This document shows, in pieces, positions 9,219-19,356 of a stretch of DNA of 64,000 nt; positions within the stretch are counted from its first letter, which is position 1; each line of letters opens with the position of its first letter. The stretch lies in contig NZ_JAFCKS010000003.1 in NCBI RefSeq assembly GCF_018129995.1, positions 682,001-746,000 of the forward strand, given 5' to 3'. The notes under the pieces are model-generated. The model had not been told where the DNA came from and did not search any database. It worked only from the letters and a program-made list of their open reading frames with translations. The position numbers were made by a program, and so were the translations under genes. This stretch comes from Bradyrhizobium sp. SZCCT0153 (GTDB lineage: Bacteria; Pseudomonadota; Alphaproteobacteria; Rhizobiales; Xanthobacteraceae).

Positions 9219-10517
9219 ATGGCGATCGACGCCCCATCTTCTCCCACCGCCCAGCCCTGGTCCGACCGGCTGCGGCACTCGACCATCATCCTGATCGCCG
9301 CAGCGCTGGCGCTGTCGGTGGTGGTTTCGCTCGACGAATTGTCGGTGATGCGGGCGGCGACGGTGTTCCTCTGCATCGCGGCTGCGGCGCTGATCCCCTG
9401 GCGGCTGCACGATAACGCGGCCTCGCGCGAGGATACCCGCCGCATCAATCCGGTCGAGAGCGCGGCGGTGGCCGCAGTCGTCGCCGGCATGCCGGATCCG
9501 GCGGTTCTGCTCGACCGTGCCGGCCGCGTCATCCACCTCAACGCCGCTGCCGCCCAGCTCGCCCCGGCGCTGCGGCGGAACGAGCTCGCCCAGTTCGCGC
9601 TGCGCTCGCCGGAGATCATCACGGCGCTGCGCGAGTCGATCGCGACCACCGAGCCGCGGCGCACGACCTATCTCGACCATGTCCCGGTCGACCGCTGGAT
9701 GGAGCTGACGATCACGCCGGTGCCGGTGCCGACCTCGTTCGGCGGCGCCGACAAATGCATGCTGATGACCTTCCACGACCAGACGCCGCTGCGCCGGGTC
9801 GAGGAGATGCGCGCCGACTTCGTCGCCAATGCCAGCCACGAGCTGCGCACGCCGCTGGCCGCGCTGTCCGGCTTCATCGACACGCTGCAGGGCCAGGCCA
9901 AGGACGATCCCAAGGCACGCGAGCGCTTCCTCGGCATCATGCACAACCAGGCCACCCGCATGGCGCGCCTGATCGACGACCTGCTGTCGCTGTCGCGGGT
10001 CGAGCTGTCCGCCCATGTGCGGCCCGACACCCTGGTCGACCTGCTGCCGATCATCTTCCAGGTCGCCGACGGCCTCGAGCCGCTGGCCCGGGAACGCCAG
10101 GTCGAGGTCGAGACCCATCTGCCGGAAGCGCCGGTGATGATCGCCGGCGACCGCGAGGAGCTGCTGCGCCTGTTCGAGAACCTGATCGAGAACGCGCTCA
10201 AATACGGTGCCTCGGGCGGACGGATCATCGTGTCGCTCAATTCGGCTGCGGCCCCTGATGGAACTCCGGAAATCCGGGTCCTGGTCCGCGATTTCGGCCC
10301 CGGCATCGCGCCCGAGCACCTGCCGCGGCTGACCGAGCGGTTCTACCGGGTGGACGTCGGCGACAGCCGCTCGCAGGGCGGGACCGGGCTCGGATTATCG
10401 CTGGTGAAACATATTCTTAACCGCCATCGCGGCCGGCTTCTGATCGAAAGCGTGCCCAAGCAGGGCGCCACTTTCACCGCCTGTTTTCCCCAGGTCAGGA
10501 CTGCGGCTTCAGCCTGA
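9219..10517 (+). CDS. phoR: Phosphate-regulon sensor histidine kinase PhoR
   Basis: A 432-residue kinase. Two N-terminal membrane helices (about 21-38 and 46-61) are followed by a PAS-like region (80-190), the H-box SHELRTPLAAL with His207, the N-box NLIENALKYG, and G-boxes GPGIAPEH and GTGLGLSLVKH. It phosphorylates PhoB when phosphate is low and is restrained by PstSCAB-PhoU, whose genes follow. AGGAG precedes the ATG. A 14-base tandem duplication (9165-9192) lies just upstream. It is 144 bases from pstS. Confidence 0.93.
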   Translation: MAIDAPSSPTAQPWSDRLRHSTIILIAAALALSVVVSLDELSVMRAATVFLCIAAAALIPWRLHDNAASREDTRRINPVESAAVAAVVAGMPDPAVLLDRAGRVIHLNAAAAQLAPALRRNELAQFALRSPEIITALRESIATTEPRRTTYLDHVPVDRWMELTITPVPVPTSFGGADKCMLMTFHDQTPLRRVEEMRADFVANASHELRTPLAALSGFIDTLQGQAKDDPKARERFLGIMHNQATRMARLIDDLLSLSRVELSAHVRPDTLVDLLPIIFQVADGLEPLARERQVEVETHLPEAPVMIAGDREELLRLFENLIENALKYGASGGRIIVSLNSAAAPDGTPEIRVLVRDFGPGIAPEHLPRLTERFYRVDVGDSRSQGGTGLGLSLVKHILNRHRGRLLIESVPKQGATFTACFPQVRTAASA

Positions 10518-10544
10518 AATCCAAGTGATTTGAGCTGGTTGCGC

Positions 10545-10562
10545 GTGTCATCCGAGTGTCAC
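10545..10562 (+). promoter_or_regulatory. Pho box upstream of pstS
   Basis: Two 7-base direct repeats, GTGTCAT and GTGTCAC, are separated by CCGA, giving the 11-base period of PhoB sites (consensus CTGTCAT-N4-CTGTCAT). It lies 100 bases before the pstS start and downstream of phoR, so phosphate starvation would raise pstSCAB-phoU-phoB from here. Confidence 0.8.
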
Positions 10563-10661
10563 GAAACCTTCGTAAAAGCACAGCCGACCGCTCCTAAAGG
10601 GACGGCACGGGGAGCGCGATCGGGCGCTGATGGCGCTTCGCTCCCCTGTATGGAGACCAGC

Positions 10662-11675
10662 ATGAATTTCATCAAAACGATCGTCGCTGCCGGCTTGGTC
10701 GCCGCATCGACGACGGTGGCCTTTGCTGCCGATATCACCGGTGCCGGGGCGACCTTCCCGTTCCCGATCTATTCCAAATGGGCTGACGCCTACAAGAAGG
10801 AGACCGGCAACGGTCTGAACTACCAGTCGATCGGTTCCGGCGGCGGCATCAAGCAGATCCAGGCCAAGACCGTGACCTTCGGCGCGACCGACATGCCGCT
10901 CAAGGCCGAGCAGCTCGAGAAGGATGGCCTCGTCCAGTGGCCGATGGTGATGGGCTCGATCGTTCCCGTCGTCAACCTCGAGGGCGTGAAGCCGGGTGAG
11001 ATGGTGTTCGACGGCGAGACGCTGGCCAGCATCTATCTCGGCAAGATCACCAAGTGGGACGACGCCGCGATCAAGAAGCTCAATCCCAATGTGAAGCTGC
11101 CTTCGGACGCGATTACCGTGGTCCGCCGCTCGGACGGTTCGGGCACGACCTTCAACTTCACCAACTACCTCTCCAAGGTCAGCCCGGACTGGAAGAGCAA
11201 GGTGGGCGAGGGCACCGCGGTCGAGTGGCCGGTCGGCGTCGGCGCCAAGGGCAACGAGGGCGTCTCCGGCAACATCGGCCAGACCAAGAACTCGATCGGC
11301 TACGTCGAGTATGCCTATGCCAAGCAGAACAAACTGACCTACACCAAGATGGTCAACAAGGGCGGCAAGACCGTCGAGCCGACCACCGAGGCCTTCCAGG
11401 CGGCCGCCTCCAACGCCGACTGGGCCAAGGCTCCCGGCTATTATGTCATCCTGACCGACCAGCCCGGCGACAAGTCCTGGCCGATCACCGCGGCGACCTT
11501 CATCCTCATGCACAAGGATGCGACCGACAAGGCGGCCGCGAAGGAGGCCCTCAAGTTCTTCACCTGGGCGTTCAAGAACGGCGACAAGATGGCTGAGGAG
11601 CTCGACTACATCCCGATGCCCGACAGCGTTGTGAAGCTGATCGAGAAGACCTGGTCCGCCGACATCAAGAGCTGA
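10662..11675 (+). CDS. pstS: Phosphate ABC transporter, periplasmic binding protein PstS
   Basis: A 337-residue protein that captures phosphate in the periplasm and passes it to PstCA. The signal peptide ([11 protein letters not shown] to AFAA) is followed at once by the family start [17 protein letters not shown]. Later phosphate-binding features are [12 protein letters not shown] and [16 protein letters not shown]. The start at 10662 is preferred to an earlier in-frame one at 10530 because GGAG precedes it and the signal peptide begins there. Induction by PhoB is expected from the Pho box. Confidence 0.96.
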   Translation: MNFIKTIVAAGLVAASTTVAFAADITGAGATFPFPIYSKWADAYKKETGNGLNYQSIGSGGGIKQIQAKTVTFGATDMPLKAEQLEKDGLVQWPMVMGSIVPVVNLEGVKPGEMVFDGETLASIYLGKITKWDDAAIKKLNPNVKLPSDAITVVRRSDGSGTTFNFTNYLSKVSPDWKSKVGEGTAVEWPVGVGAKGNEGVSGNIGQTKNSIGYVEYAYAKQNKLTYTKMVNKGGKTVEPTTEAFQAAASNADWAKAPGYYVILTDQPGDKSWPITAATFILMHKDATDKAAAKEALKFFTWAFKNGDKMAEELDYIPMPDSVVKLIEKTWSADIKS

Positions 11676-11717
11676 GTGCTCTGGTCCCGGACGCAGTGCC
11701 GGGATCTGCAAGACGTC

Positions 11718-11751
11718 CGCTCCGGATCGGCTTTGCGCCGCATCCGGAGCG
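11718..11751 (+). promoter_or_regulatory. Intercistronic hairpin between pstS and pstC
   Basis: A perfect 10-base stem, CGCTCCGGAT paired with ATCCGGAGCG, encloses a 14-base loop. There is no U-run after it, so it is not a typical terminator. Its position behind pstS fits an mRNA-stabilising or attenuating hairpin that would allow more PstS than membrane components. Confidence 0.55.
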
Positions 11752-11796
11752 CAAGACCGACAATAAGCGTATATAAAACGGGCACAGGGGATCGGC

Positions 11797-12795
11797 GTGG
11801 CTGAGATGGCTGTCGAGAGCAATGTAGTTGATGCCGCCGGACCGTATGATCGCGCCAAGGCGTTGAGCGCGTTCAAGCTCGGCGATGTCACCTTCTACTG
11901 GATCACCCGGCTGAGCGCGATCTCGGTGCTGCTGATCCTCGGCGGCATCATCATGTCGCTGGTCGTCGGCGCCTTCCCGGCGATGAAGGAGTTCGGCCTC
12001 TCGTTCCTGTGGACGCAGCGCTGGGCACCGTCGGCCGATCCGCCCGTGCTCGGCGCGCTCGGGCCGATGTACGGCACGCTCGTCACCTCCTTCATCGCGA
12101 TGCTGATCGCCATTCCGGTCGGTATCGGCATTGCGATCTTCCTGACCGAGCTCTGCCCGCAATGGCTGCGCCGCCCGATCGGCATGGCGATCGAGCTGCT
12201 CGCCGGCATTCCCTCGATCATCTACGGCATGTGGGGCTTCTTCGTGCTGGGCCCGTTCCTGGCCAACACCTTCCAGCCCTTCATGATCAAGATCTTCGAC
12301 GGCATCCCCGTGCTGGGCACAATCTTCGCGGGACCGCCGTCCTATCTCAGCCTGTTCAACGCGGCGCTGATCCTCGCGATCATGGTGCTGCCCTTCATCA
12401 CCTCGATCTCGGTCGACGTGTTCAAGACGGTGCCGCCGGTGCTGAAAGAGGCCGCCTACGGCGTCGGCTGCACCACCTGGGAAGTCGTCCGCAGCGTGGT
12501 GATCCCCTACACCCGCGTCGGCGTCATCGGCGGCGTCATGCTGGCGCTCGGACGCGCGCTGGGCGAGACCATGGCGGTGACCTTCATCATCGGCAATTCG
12601 TTCCGCATCTCGGGGTCGATCTTCGCGCCGGGCACCACGATCTCGGCGGCGATCGCATCCGAATTCGCCGAAAGCGACGGTCTGCACCAGTCCGGCCTGA
12701 TCCTGCTCGGCCTCTTGCTGTTCGTACTGACGTTCTTCGTGCTGGCCGCGGCGCGGCTGATGCTGATGCGGCTGGAAAAGAAGGCGGGGAACTAA
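11797..12795 (+). CDS. pstC: Phosphate ABC transporter permease PstC
   Basis: A 332-residue inner-membrane permease with six main hydrophobic segments. It has the EAA-type loop [23 protein letters not shown] and the [16 protein letters not shown] segment typical of PstC. Start is GTG at 11797 behind an AGGGGATC site; an ATG three codons later is possible. pstA begins 4 bases after the stop. Confidence 0.95.
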   Translation: MAEMAVESNVVDAAGPYDRAKALSAFKLGDVTFYWITRLSAISVLLILGGIIMSLVVGAFPAMKEFGLSFLWTQRWAPSADPPVLGALGPMYGTLVTSFIAMLIAIPVGIGIAIFLTELCPQWLRRPIGMAIELLAGIPSIIYGMWGFFVLGPFLANTFQPFMIKIFDGIPVLGTIFAGPPSYLSLFNAALILAIMVLPFITSISVDVFKTVPPVLKEAAYGVGCTTWEVVRSVVIPYTRVGVIGGVMLALGRALGETMAVTFIIGNSFRISGSIFAPGTTISAAIASEFAESDGLHQSGLILLGLLLFVLTFFVLAAARLMLMRLEKKAGN

Positions 12796-12799
12796 CGCG

Positions 12800-13645
12800 A
12801 TGAACCCGATCTATGCACGTCGCCGCCGCAAGGACCTCATCATCCGCGGTCTTTGCTTCGCGGCTGCCGCCTTCGGCGTCACCTGGCTCGCGCTGATCCT
12901 GATCACGCTGCTGTACAACGGCCTTGCGGGCCTGAATGTTCAGCTGTTCACCGAGAACACGCCGCCGCCCGGATCCAACGAGGGCGGCCTGCTCAACGCC
13001 ATCGTCGGTTCGCTGATGATGACCGTGATCGGCGTCGGTATCGGTGCGCCGCTCGGCATGTTCGCCGGCACCTATCTCGCCGAATACGGCCGCAACGACA
13101 AGCTGACGTCGGTGATCCGCTTCATCAACGACATCCTGCTCTCGGCGCCATCGATCATCATCGGCCTGTTCATCTATGGCGCCGTGGTGGTGCCGATGCG
13201 CGGGTTCTCGGCGGTCGCCGGCTGTCTCGCGCTCGCCGTCATCGTCATTCCGGTGGTGCTGCGCACGACCGAGGACATGCTGCTCTTGGTACCGAACGCG
13301 CTGCGCGAGGCGGCCTCGGCGCTCGGGCTGCCGCGCTCGCTGGTGATCAAGCGGATCGCCTACCGTTCGGCGCGCGCCGGCCTGATCACCGGCGTGCTGC
13401 TCGCCACCGCCCGCGTCGCCGGCGAGACCGCGCCGCTGCTGTTCACCGCGCTGTCGAACCAGTTCTTCAGCCTGGACCTGACCAAGACGATGGCCAACCT
13501 GCCGGTCACCATCAACAACTTCGTGCAGAGCCCCTACGCCTACTGGAAGCAGCTGGCATGGAGCGGGGCGCTGCTCATCACCCTGACCGTGCTTGCCCTG
13601 AACATTGGCGCGCGCATACTTGGCGCCGAGAGGACCGCAAAATGA
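12800..13645 (+). CDS. pstA: Phosphate ABC transporter permease PstA
   Basis: A 281-residue permease partner of PstC, with the EAA-type loop [21 protein letters not shown] and [15 protein letters not shown]. Six hydrophobic segments are visible. Its stop overlaps the pstB start in an ATGA, so translation is coupled. Confidence 0.95.
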   Translation: MNPIYARRRRKDLIIRGLCFAAAAFGVTWLALILITLLYNGLAGLNVQLFTENTPPPGSNEGGLLNAIVGSLMMTVIGVGIGAPLGMFAGTYLAEYGRNDKLTSVIRFINDILLSAPSIIIGLFIYGAVVVPMRGFSAVAGCLALAVIVIPVVLRTTEDMLLLVPNALREAASALGLPRSLVIKRIAYRSARAGLITGVLLATARVAGETAPLLFTALSNQFFSLDLTKTMANLPVTINNFVQSPYAYWKQLAWSGALLITLTVLALNIGARILGAERTAK

Positions 13646-14466
13646 GTGAACTTTCAGTATCGTCGATGAGCGCGGCCGGTGGCCTGCCCCAGACGGCAGC
13701 ATTGCCCGAGGCTCCCCCCAAGGTGACGGTGCGCAACCTCAATTTCTATTACGGCGAGCACCACGCGCTGAAGAACATCAACCTGACGCTCGGCACCAAC
13801 CGCGTCACGGCGTTCATCGGCCCGTCGGGCTGCGGCAAGTCGACCCTGCTGCGCATCTTCAACCGGATGTACGACCTCTATCCGGGCCAGCGCGCGACCG
13901 GTCAGGTGATGCTCGACCAGACCAACATCCTCGACGGCAAGCTCGACCTCAATCTGCTGCGCGCCCGCGTCGGCATGGTGTTCCAGAAGCCGACGCCGTT
14001 CCCGATGACGATCTACGAGAACATCGCTTTCGGCATCCGTCTTTACGAGAAAATCCCGAAGTCCGAGATGGACGGCCGGGTCGAGAAGGCGCTGCGCGGC
14101 GGCGCGCTCTGGAACGAGGTCAAGGACAAGCTCAACGCGTCGGGCCTGTCGCTGTCCGGCGGCCAGCAGCAGCGCCTCTGCATCGCCCGCACGGTCGCGG
14201 TGCGGCCCGAAGTGATCCTGTTCGACGAGCCCTGCTCGGCGCTCGATCCGATCTCGACCGCCAAGGTCGAGGAGCTGATCCAGGAGCTGTCCGAGAACTA
14301 CACGATCGCGATCGTCACCCACAACATGCAGCAGGCGGCGCGCGTCTCCGACAAGACCGCCTTCATGTATCTCGGCGAGTTGATCGAGTTCGACGAGACC
14401 AGCAAGATATTCACGTCGCCGACCGATCGGCGCACGCAGGACTACATCACCGGCCGGTTCGGCTGA
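13642..14466 (+). CDS. pstB: Phosphate ABC transporter ATPase PstB
   Basis: A 274-residue ABC ATPase with Walker [10 protein letters not shown] at 60-68, Q-loop Gln114, signature LSGGQ at 171-175 and Walker B VILFDEP at 191-197. [10 protein letters not shown] and [18 protein letters not shown] are PstB-specific. It energises phosphate uptake through PstCA. The first 25 residues are a flexible Ser/Ala/Pro extension. phoU follows after 11 bases. Confidence 0.97.
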   Translation: MSELSVSSMSAAGGLPQTAALPEAPPKVTVRNLNFYYGEHHALKNINLTLGTNRVTAFIGPSGCGKSTLLRIFNRMYDLYPGQRATGQVMLDQTNILDGKLDLNLLRARVGMVFQKPTPFPMTIYENIAFGIRLYEKIPKSEMDGRVEKALRGGALWNEVKDKLNASGLSLSGGQQQRLCIARTVAVRPEVILFDEPCSALDPISTAKVEELIQELSENYTIAIVTHNMQQAARVSDKTAFMYLGELIEFDETSKIFTSPTDRRTQDYITGRFG

Positions 14467-14477
14467 GGAGACAGGAC

Positions 14478-15194
14478 ATGGGTTCCGAACATACCGCAAA
14501 GGCCTTCGACACCGACCTCCAGGAGCTCACTCGCCTGGTCGCCGAGATGGGCGGAATCGCAGAGCGCATGATCGTCGATTCCGTCGATGCGCTGATCCGC
14601 CGCGACGTCGCGCTCGGCCAGCGCGTCGTCGCCATCGACGTCGAGCTCGACGCGCTGCAGAAGAAGATCGAGGAGCGCGCCGTCCTCACCATTGCGCGCC
14701 GCCAGCCGATGGCGGTGGATCTGCGCGAGATCGTCGGCGCCATGCGCGTCGCGACCGATCTGGAGCGTATCGGCGACCTCGCCAAGAACATGGGTAAGCG
14801 CGTCGCGGCGCTGGAAACGGATTTTCATCCGCTCAAGCTGTTCCGCGGCCTCGAGCACATGACCGACCTCGTGCAGCAGCAGGTCAAGTCGGTGCTGGAC
14901 GCCTATGCCGCGCACGATCTGCCGGCGGCGATGGCGGTGTGGAAGGGCGACGAGGAAGTCGATGCCATCTGCACCTCGCTGTTCCGCGAGCTTCTCACCT
15001 ACATGATGGAGGATCCGCGCAACATCTCGTTCTGCATCCATTTGATGTTCTGCGCCAAGAATATCGAGCGCATCGGCGACCACGCCACCAATATCGCCGA
15101 GACCGTGTTCTACATGATCGAGGGCCAGGCGATCACCGACAAGCGGCCGAAGGGCGACATGACGAACTTCGCCACGACGGTTCCGAATACCTGA
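14478..15194 (+). CDS. phoU: Phosphate signalling protein PhoU
   Basis: A 238-residue all-helical protein made of two PhoU repeats. Each carries the metal-binding ATDLERIGDLAKN / AKNIERIGDHATNI type motif. PhoU links PstSCAB to PhoR and keeps the Pho response off when phosphate is sufficient. It sits between pstB and phoB in the usual order. Confidence 0.95.
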   Translation: MGSEHTAKAFDTDLQELTRLVAEMGGIAERMIVDSVDALIRRDVALGQRVVAIDVELDALQKKIEERAVLTIARRQPMAVDLREIVGAMRVATDLERIGDLAKNMGKRVAALETDFHPLKLFRGLEHMTDLVQQQVKSVLDAYAAHDLPAAMAVWKGDEEVDAICTSLFRELLTYMMEDPRNISFCIHLMFCAKNIERIGDHATNIAETVFYMIEGQAITDKRPKGDMTNFATTVPNT

Positions 15195-15216
15195 TCACGC
15201 AAGGAGCGACGACACC

Positions 15217-15924
15217 ATGGGCGCACGCATTATGGTGGTTGAGGACGAGGAAGCTCTCACCGAGCTTCTTCGCTACAACCTCGAAGGCGACGGCTATGAC
15301 GTCGAGACGGTGATGCGCGGCGACGACGCCGACACCCGGCTCAAGGAGCACATCCCCGATCTCATCGTGCTCGACTGGATGCTGCCGGGTCTGTCCGGCA
15401 TCGAGCTGTGCCGACGGCTGCGCACCCGGCCCGAGACCAAGCAGCTCCCGATCATCATGCTCACCGCGCGCGGCGAGGAGAGCGAGCGGGTGCGGGGTCT
15501 TGCGACCGGCGCCGACGATTACATCGTCAAGCCGTTTTCGGTGCCGGAGCTGCTGGCGCGGGTGAAGGGCCTCTTGCGGCGCGCAAGCCCGGAGCGGCTC
15601 GCCACCGTGCTCGCCTATGGCGACATCGAGCTCGATCGCGACAAGCGCCGCGTGGCGCGCTCCGGCCGGCCGATCGATCTCGGCCCGACCGAATATCGCC
15701 TCCTGGAGTTCTTCCTGGAGCATCCGGGCCGGGTGTTCTCGCGCGAGCAGCTGCTCGACAGCGTCTGGGGCCGCGACATCTACATCGACGAGCGCACGGT
15801 CGACGTGCATATCGGCCGCCTGCGCAAGCTGCTCAATCTCGGCCGCGAGCAGGACCCGATCCGCACCGTCCGCGGCGCCGGCTATGCGCTGGACGACCGT
15901 TTCGCGAAGGCGGAGCAGGCGTAA
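15217..15924 (+). CDS. phoB: Phosphate regulon response regulator PhoB
   Basis: A 235-residue OmpR/PhoB-class regulator. The receiver domain has the acidic pair at 10-11, phospho-acceptor Asp53 in LDWMLPG, Thr83 and Lys105. The C-terminal winged helix contains LGPTEYRLLEFFLEHPGR and VDVHIGRLRK. Phosphorylated PhoB would bind the Pho box at 10545. It is the last gene of the operon. Confidence 0.96.
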   Translation: MGARIMVVEDEEALTELLRYNLEGDGYDVETVMRGDDADTRLKEHIPDLIVLDWMLPGLSGIELCRRLRTRPETKQLPIIMLTARGEESERVRGLATGADDYIVKPFSVPELLARVKGLLRRASPERLATVLAYGDIELDRDKRRVARSGRPIDLGPTEYRLLEFFLEHPGRVFSREQLLDSVWGRDIYIDERTVDVHIGRLRKLLNLGREQDPIRTVRGAGYALDDRFAKAEQA

Positions 15925-15951
15925 GTTCAGCCGCGAACAGGCAAGTAAAAA

Positions 15952-15982
15952 GCGCGCCGGGCGGCGCGCATTTCCATTTTTC
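15952..15982 (+). terminator. Rho-independent terminator after phoB
   Basis: A GC-rich stem GCGCGCC / GGCGCGC with a 4-base loop is followed by a T-rich tract (ATTTCCATTTTT). It closes the pho operon and separates it from the convergent gcrA. Confidence 0.75.
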
Positions 15983-16055
15983 GATCGTTCCGGTCCCTAC
16001 TGCGCAATTGCGCGCTAGCTAGTTAGGCCGGGACGATGTCGTTTGGAGCCGGGCT

Positions 16056-16568
16056 TCAGCGCGGCCCCGGCTTCGCCGGTGCGCGCCGGCGATCCGCCGC
16101 GGGCTGATACGCCACGCGCGAGTGCTGGGCGCAATAGGGCAGGCCGGAGAGGGCCTTGCCGCCGCAGAAGAAGAAGTCCGGGCTCGAGGGATCGCCGACC
16201 GGCCAGTGGCAGGTCGCCTCGTTCAGCTCCAGCAGCGACAGCCGCTGGCTCATCGGCACCACGTTGTCGTAGGTGACCGGCTCGGCCTCCACCTCGACCT
16301 CGAAGGCCTGCGCCAGCGCGGTGTTGCCGCGCGAGATCGGACGGGTCACCCGCATCATGTGCTGCGCGGGACGCGCCTTGCGCGGCCGGGGCGCTGCGGA
16401 AGATGGGCTCTTGGCGCGGCCCGACAGGCCGAGCCTGTGCACTTTGCCGATCACGGCATTGCGGGTCACATTGCCGAGCTCAGCCGCGATCTGGCTGGCC
16501 GAAAGTCCGGCCTCCCAGAGCTTTTTCAGCTGCTCGACGCGATCATCGGACCAGGTCAAAACCGTCAT
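16056..16568 (-). CDS. gcrA: Cell-cycle transcriptional regulator GcrA
   Basis: A 170-residue protein whose N-terminus (WSDDRVEQLKKLWEAGLSAS, then IAAELG and RNAVIGKVHRLGLSGR) is the GcrA DNA-binding domain. The C-terminus carries CHWPVGD, FFCGG and YCAQHS, the sigma-70-binding and metal-type part. GcrA works with RNA polymerase at promoters carrying GANTC sites methylated by CcrM. It is divergent from argD across a GANTC-rich region. Confidence 0.93.
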   Translation of the reverse strand: MTVLTWSDDRVEQLKKLWEAGLSASQIAAELGNVTRNAVIGKVHRLGLSGRAKSPSSAAPRPRKARPAQHMMRVTRPISRGNTALAQAFEVEVEAEPVTYDNVVPMSQRLSLLELNEATCHWPVGDPSSPDFFFCGGKALSGLPYCAQHSRVAYQPAADRRRAPAKPGPR

Positions 16569-17023
16569 TGCACCCTTTCCCTCGCTGCGCGCCAGCCATC
16601 CTGGGGCCTCGCAGCGAATGCCTAAGCCTTAAAAACCCGTGCCGTCAGAATCCCTTAAGGCTCGCCGGGCGCGCCAATGACGCCCGAACGTTTACGCCGG
16701 TACATAAGGACTTAGAGATCAGAACCGCTGCACGAGATGTCGTATCTGACAATCCAAACGCTACAATATGGCGTGACTCCCGCGCAAGAGTCCGCCGACT
16801 CGCTTCCACATGTTCCGTGGTGAAAAACCCGCAAAATCGGCACCGCAAGACTACGGATTCTGCGTTTCGCGAGGCTTTCCGGGCGGCATTGACACCCGTC
16901 TTGCCAGGCATAAGATAGTGCTGCGTGCCGCCCTTAAAAGGCGGCACGTTTCGTTTTCCGGACCGGTCAATGGTGCGTTGCGCAATGCACATTCAGGCCG
17001 TCCACAACATTCAAGTGATCGTC
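16569..17023. promoter_or_regulatory. gcrA-argD intergenic region with GANTC cluster
   Basis: Five GANTC sites occur at 16648-16652, 16775-16779, 16788-16792, 16797-16801 and 16856-16860. GANTC is the CcrM methylation target in alphaproteobacteria. TTAA motifs occur near 16629 and 16655 but not at the CtrA spacing. No gene is visible here. Confidence 0.55.
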
Positions 17024-18232
17024 ATGACCAACAGCGCCGCGCCGCATTTGCTCCCTGTTTTCGCCAGGGCCGACCTCGGCTTCGAGCGCGGCGAGGGCTG
17101 CTGGCTGATCGCGACCAATGGCGAGCGCTATCTCGATTTCACTTCGGGCGTCGCCGTGAATGCGCTCGGTCATGCTCATCCCGCGCTGGTCGCAGCGTTG
17201 CAGGAGCAGGCGACCAAGCTCTGGCACATGTCGAACCTGTTCCAGAGCCCGGACGGCGAGAAGCTTGCGAACCGCCTCTGCAACGAGAGCTTTGCGGACT
17301 TCGTGTTCTTCTGCAATTCCGGCGCCGAGGCGCTGGAAGGTGTGATCAAGCTGGTCCGCCATCATCACTTCTCCAAGGGGCATCCGGAACGCTATCGCAT
17401 CATCACCTTCGAAGGCGCGTTCCACGGCCGCACGCTGGCGACGCTGGCCGCGACGGGTTCTGCGAAATATCTCGAAGGTTTCGGTCCGCCGATGGATGGT
17501 TTCGACCAGGTGGCGCATGGTGACATCGAGGCCGTGAAGAAAGCGATCGGTCCGCAGACCGCCGGCATCCTGATCGAGCCGATCCAGGGCGAGGGTGGCG
17601 TGCGTTCGGCGCCTCCCGGCTTCCTCAAGGCGTTGCGCCAGCTCTGTGACGAGAAAGGCCTGCTGCTCGCGTTCGACGAGGTGCAGACCGGCATGGGCCG
17701 CACTGGCGATCTCTTCGCCTATAAGCGCACCGGCGTCACGCCTGACGTGATGTCGCTGGCCAAGGCGCTCGGCGGCGGCTTCCCGATCGGCGCGATTCTG
17801 GCGACCGCGGACGCGGCTTCCGGCATGGGGCCCGGCTCGCACGGCTCGACCTTCGGCGGCAATCCGCTCGCGATCTCGGCCGCGAACGCCGTGCTCGACG
17901 TCATGCTCAAGCCCGGCTTCTTCGATCACGTCCAGAGGATGTCGCTGCTGCTCAAGCAGAAGCTCGCCTCCGTGATCGACCGTCATCCCGATATCGTCAG
18001 CGAAGTGCGCGGCGAGGGCCTCCTGATCGGCATCAAGGCCGTGGTGCCCTCGGGCGATCTGGTCGCAGCTTTGCGCAACGAAAAATTGCTCACGGTCGGC
18101 GCCGGCGACAATGTCGTGCGTTTCCTGCCGCCTTTAATCGTCACCGAAGCCGAGATCGAGGACAGCGTCGGGCGGCTCGAGCGCGCCTGCACCGCGATCT
18201 CGTCCAGTCAGACCAAGCGGGCGGCAAGCTGA
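17024..18232 (+). CDS. argD: Acetylornithine aminotransferase ArgD
   Basis: A 402-residue class-III PLP aminotransferase that converts N-acetylglutamate semialdehyde to N-acetylornithine in arginine synthesis. Seen are the cofactor motif [13 protein letters not shown], the Asp-containing [14 protein letters not shown], and SLAKALGGG with the Schiff-base Lys247. The start at 17024 ([10 protein letters not shown]) agrees with the family length; upstream in-frame starts add non-conserved residues. Its stop overlaps the argF start (TGATG). Confidence 0.93.
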   Translation: MTNSAAPHLLPVFARADLGFERGEGCWLIATNGERYLDFTSGVAVNALGHAHPALVAALQEQATKLWHMSNLFQSPDGEKLANRLCNESFADFVFFCNSGAEALEGVIKLVRHHHFSKGHPERYRIITFEGAFHGRTLATLAATGSAKYLEGFGPPMDGFDQVAHGDIEAVKKAIGPQTAGILIEPIQGEGGVRSAPPGFLKALRQLCDEKGLLLAFDEVQTGMGRTGDLFAYKRTGVTPDVMSLAKALGGGFPIGAILATADAASGMGPGSHGSTFGGNPLAISAANAVLDVMLKPGFFDHVQRMSLLLKQKLASVIDRHPDIVSEVRGEGLLIGIKAVVPSGDLVAALRNEKLLTVGAGDNVVRFLPPLIVTEAEIEDSVGRLERACTAISSSQTKRAAS

Positions 18233-19155
18233 TGAGCAAGTCGCCGAAGCACTTCCTCGATATCAACGAGCTGCCGTTGTCGGAGCTCAAGAGCATGCTC
18301 GCCGCCTCCTCCGCCATGAAGGCGAAGCAGAAGGCGCATCAGCCGGTCAGGCCGCTCGAAGGCAAGACGCTTGCGATGATCTTCGAGCGGCCCTCCACGC
18401 GCACCCGCGTCTCGTTCGACGTCGCGATGCGCCAGCTCGGCGGCGAACCGATCATGCTCACCGGTGCCGAGATGCAGCTCGGCCGCGGCGAGACCATCGC
18501 CGACACCGCGCGTGTGCTGTCGCGCTATGTCGACGCCATCATGATCCGCATCCTCAATCACGATGCGCTGCTGGAGCTTGCGGAATATGCGACCGTGCCC
18601 GTCATCAACGGCCTGACGCGCCGGTCGCACCCATGCCAGGTGATGGCCGACCTCATGACCTACGAAGAACATCGCGGCCCGATCGAGGGCAGGACGGTGG
18701 CCTGGACCGGCGACGACAACAACGTGCTCGCCTCCTGGGCGCACGCCGCCGAGCGCTTCAAGTTCCAGCTCAATGTCGCGACCCCGCCGGAGCTGGCGCC
18801 GAAGAAAGTGATGCGCGACTTCATCAAGGCGACCGGCGCGTCGATCGTGCTCGGCACCGATCCCGAAGCCGCCGTGAAGGGGGCCGATTGCGTCGTCACC
18901 GATACCTGGGTGTCGATGGGCGACAAGGAAGGCGAGCACCGGCACAACGTGCTCAAGCCCTATCAGGTCAATTCGAAGCTGATGTCGCTGGCCAAGCCCG
19001 ACGCGCTGTTCATGCACTGCCTGCCGGCCCATCGCGGCGAGGAGGTCACGGATGAGGTGATCGACGGCCCGCAATCCGTCGTGTTCGACGAGGCCGAGAA
19101 CCGCCTGCATGCGCAGAAGGGCATTCTGGCCTGGTGCTTCGACGCGGTGAAATGA
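18232..19155 (+). CDS. argF: Ornithine carbamoyltransferase ArgF
   Basis: A 307-residue enzyme making citrulline from ornithine and carbamoyl phosphate. STRTR at 55-59 and HPCQ at 133-136 bind carbamoyl phosphate; HCLP at 262-265 binds ornithine. It overlaps argD by one base, so the two are co-translated. Confidence 0.97.
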   Translation: MSKSPKHFLDINELPLSELKSMLAASSAMKAKQKAHQPVRPLEGKTLAMIFERPSTRTRVSFDVAMRQLGGEPIMLTGAEMQLGRGETIADTARVLSRYVDAIMIRILNHDALLELAEYATVPVINGLTRRSHPCQVMADLMTYEEHRGPIEGRTVAWTGDDNNVLASWAHAAERFKFQLNVATPPELAPKKVMRDFIKATGASIVLGTDPEAAVKGADCVVTDTWVSMGDKEGEHRHNVLKPYQVNSKLMSLAKPDALFMHCLPAHRGEEVTDEVIDGPQSVVFDEAENRLHAQKGILAWCFDAVK

Positions 19156-19191
19156 TCTGAACGCGTGTCGCGTTGCCGTCGCCTCACATGG

Positions 19192-19270
19192 CGCTGTCGT
19201 CCCTGACAAGCGTAGCTCATGGCAATGCATAGCGTTGCCGGGACCGAAGCGCTTGTCCGGGACGACAGCG
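19192..19270. repeat. Palindromic repeat with 21-base arms
   Basis: The left arm starts CGCTGTCGTCCCTGACAAG and the right arm is its inverted complement with one mismatch (positions 19192-19212 and 19250-19270). It lies between argF and hslO. No U-run follows, so it is more likely a dispersed palindromic element than a classical terminator. Confidence 0.7.
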
Positions 19271-19356
19271 AGTTCGAGGTTGCTTGGTACGGTTCAAACG
19301 GCTCCCGCGCACGCTACCCCCTTCCATTTTTCTCCTCCGACCCCAGATAAAGCGCC

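Noticed and set aside
9171..11891. Long minus-strand frames over phoR and pstS
   Set aside because: Shadows of genes with full domain and motif support.
16629..16658. CtrA-type site (TTAA-N7-TTAA) before gcrA
   Set aside because: Two TTAA motifs are present but their spacing is far longer than seven bases.
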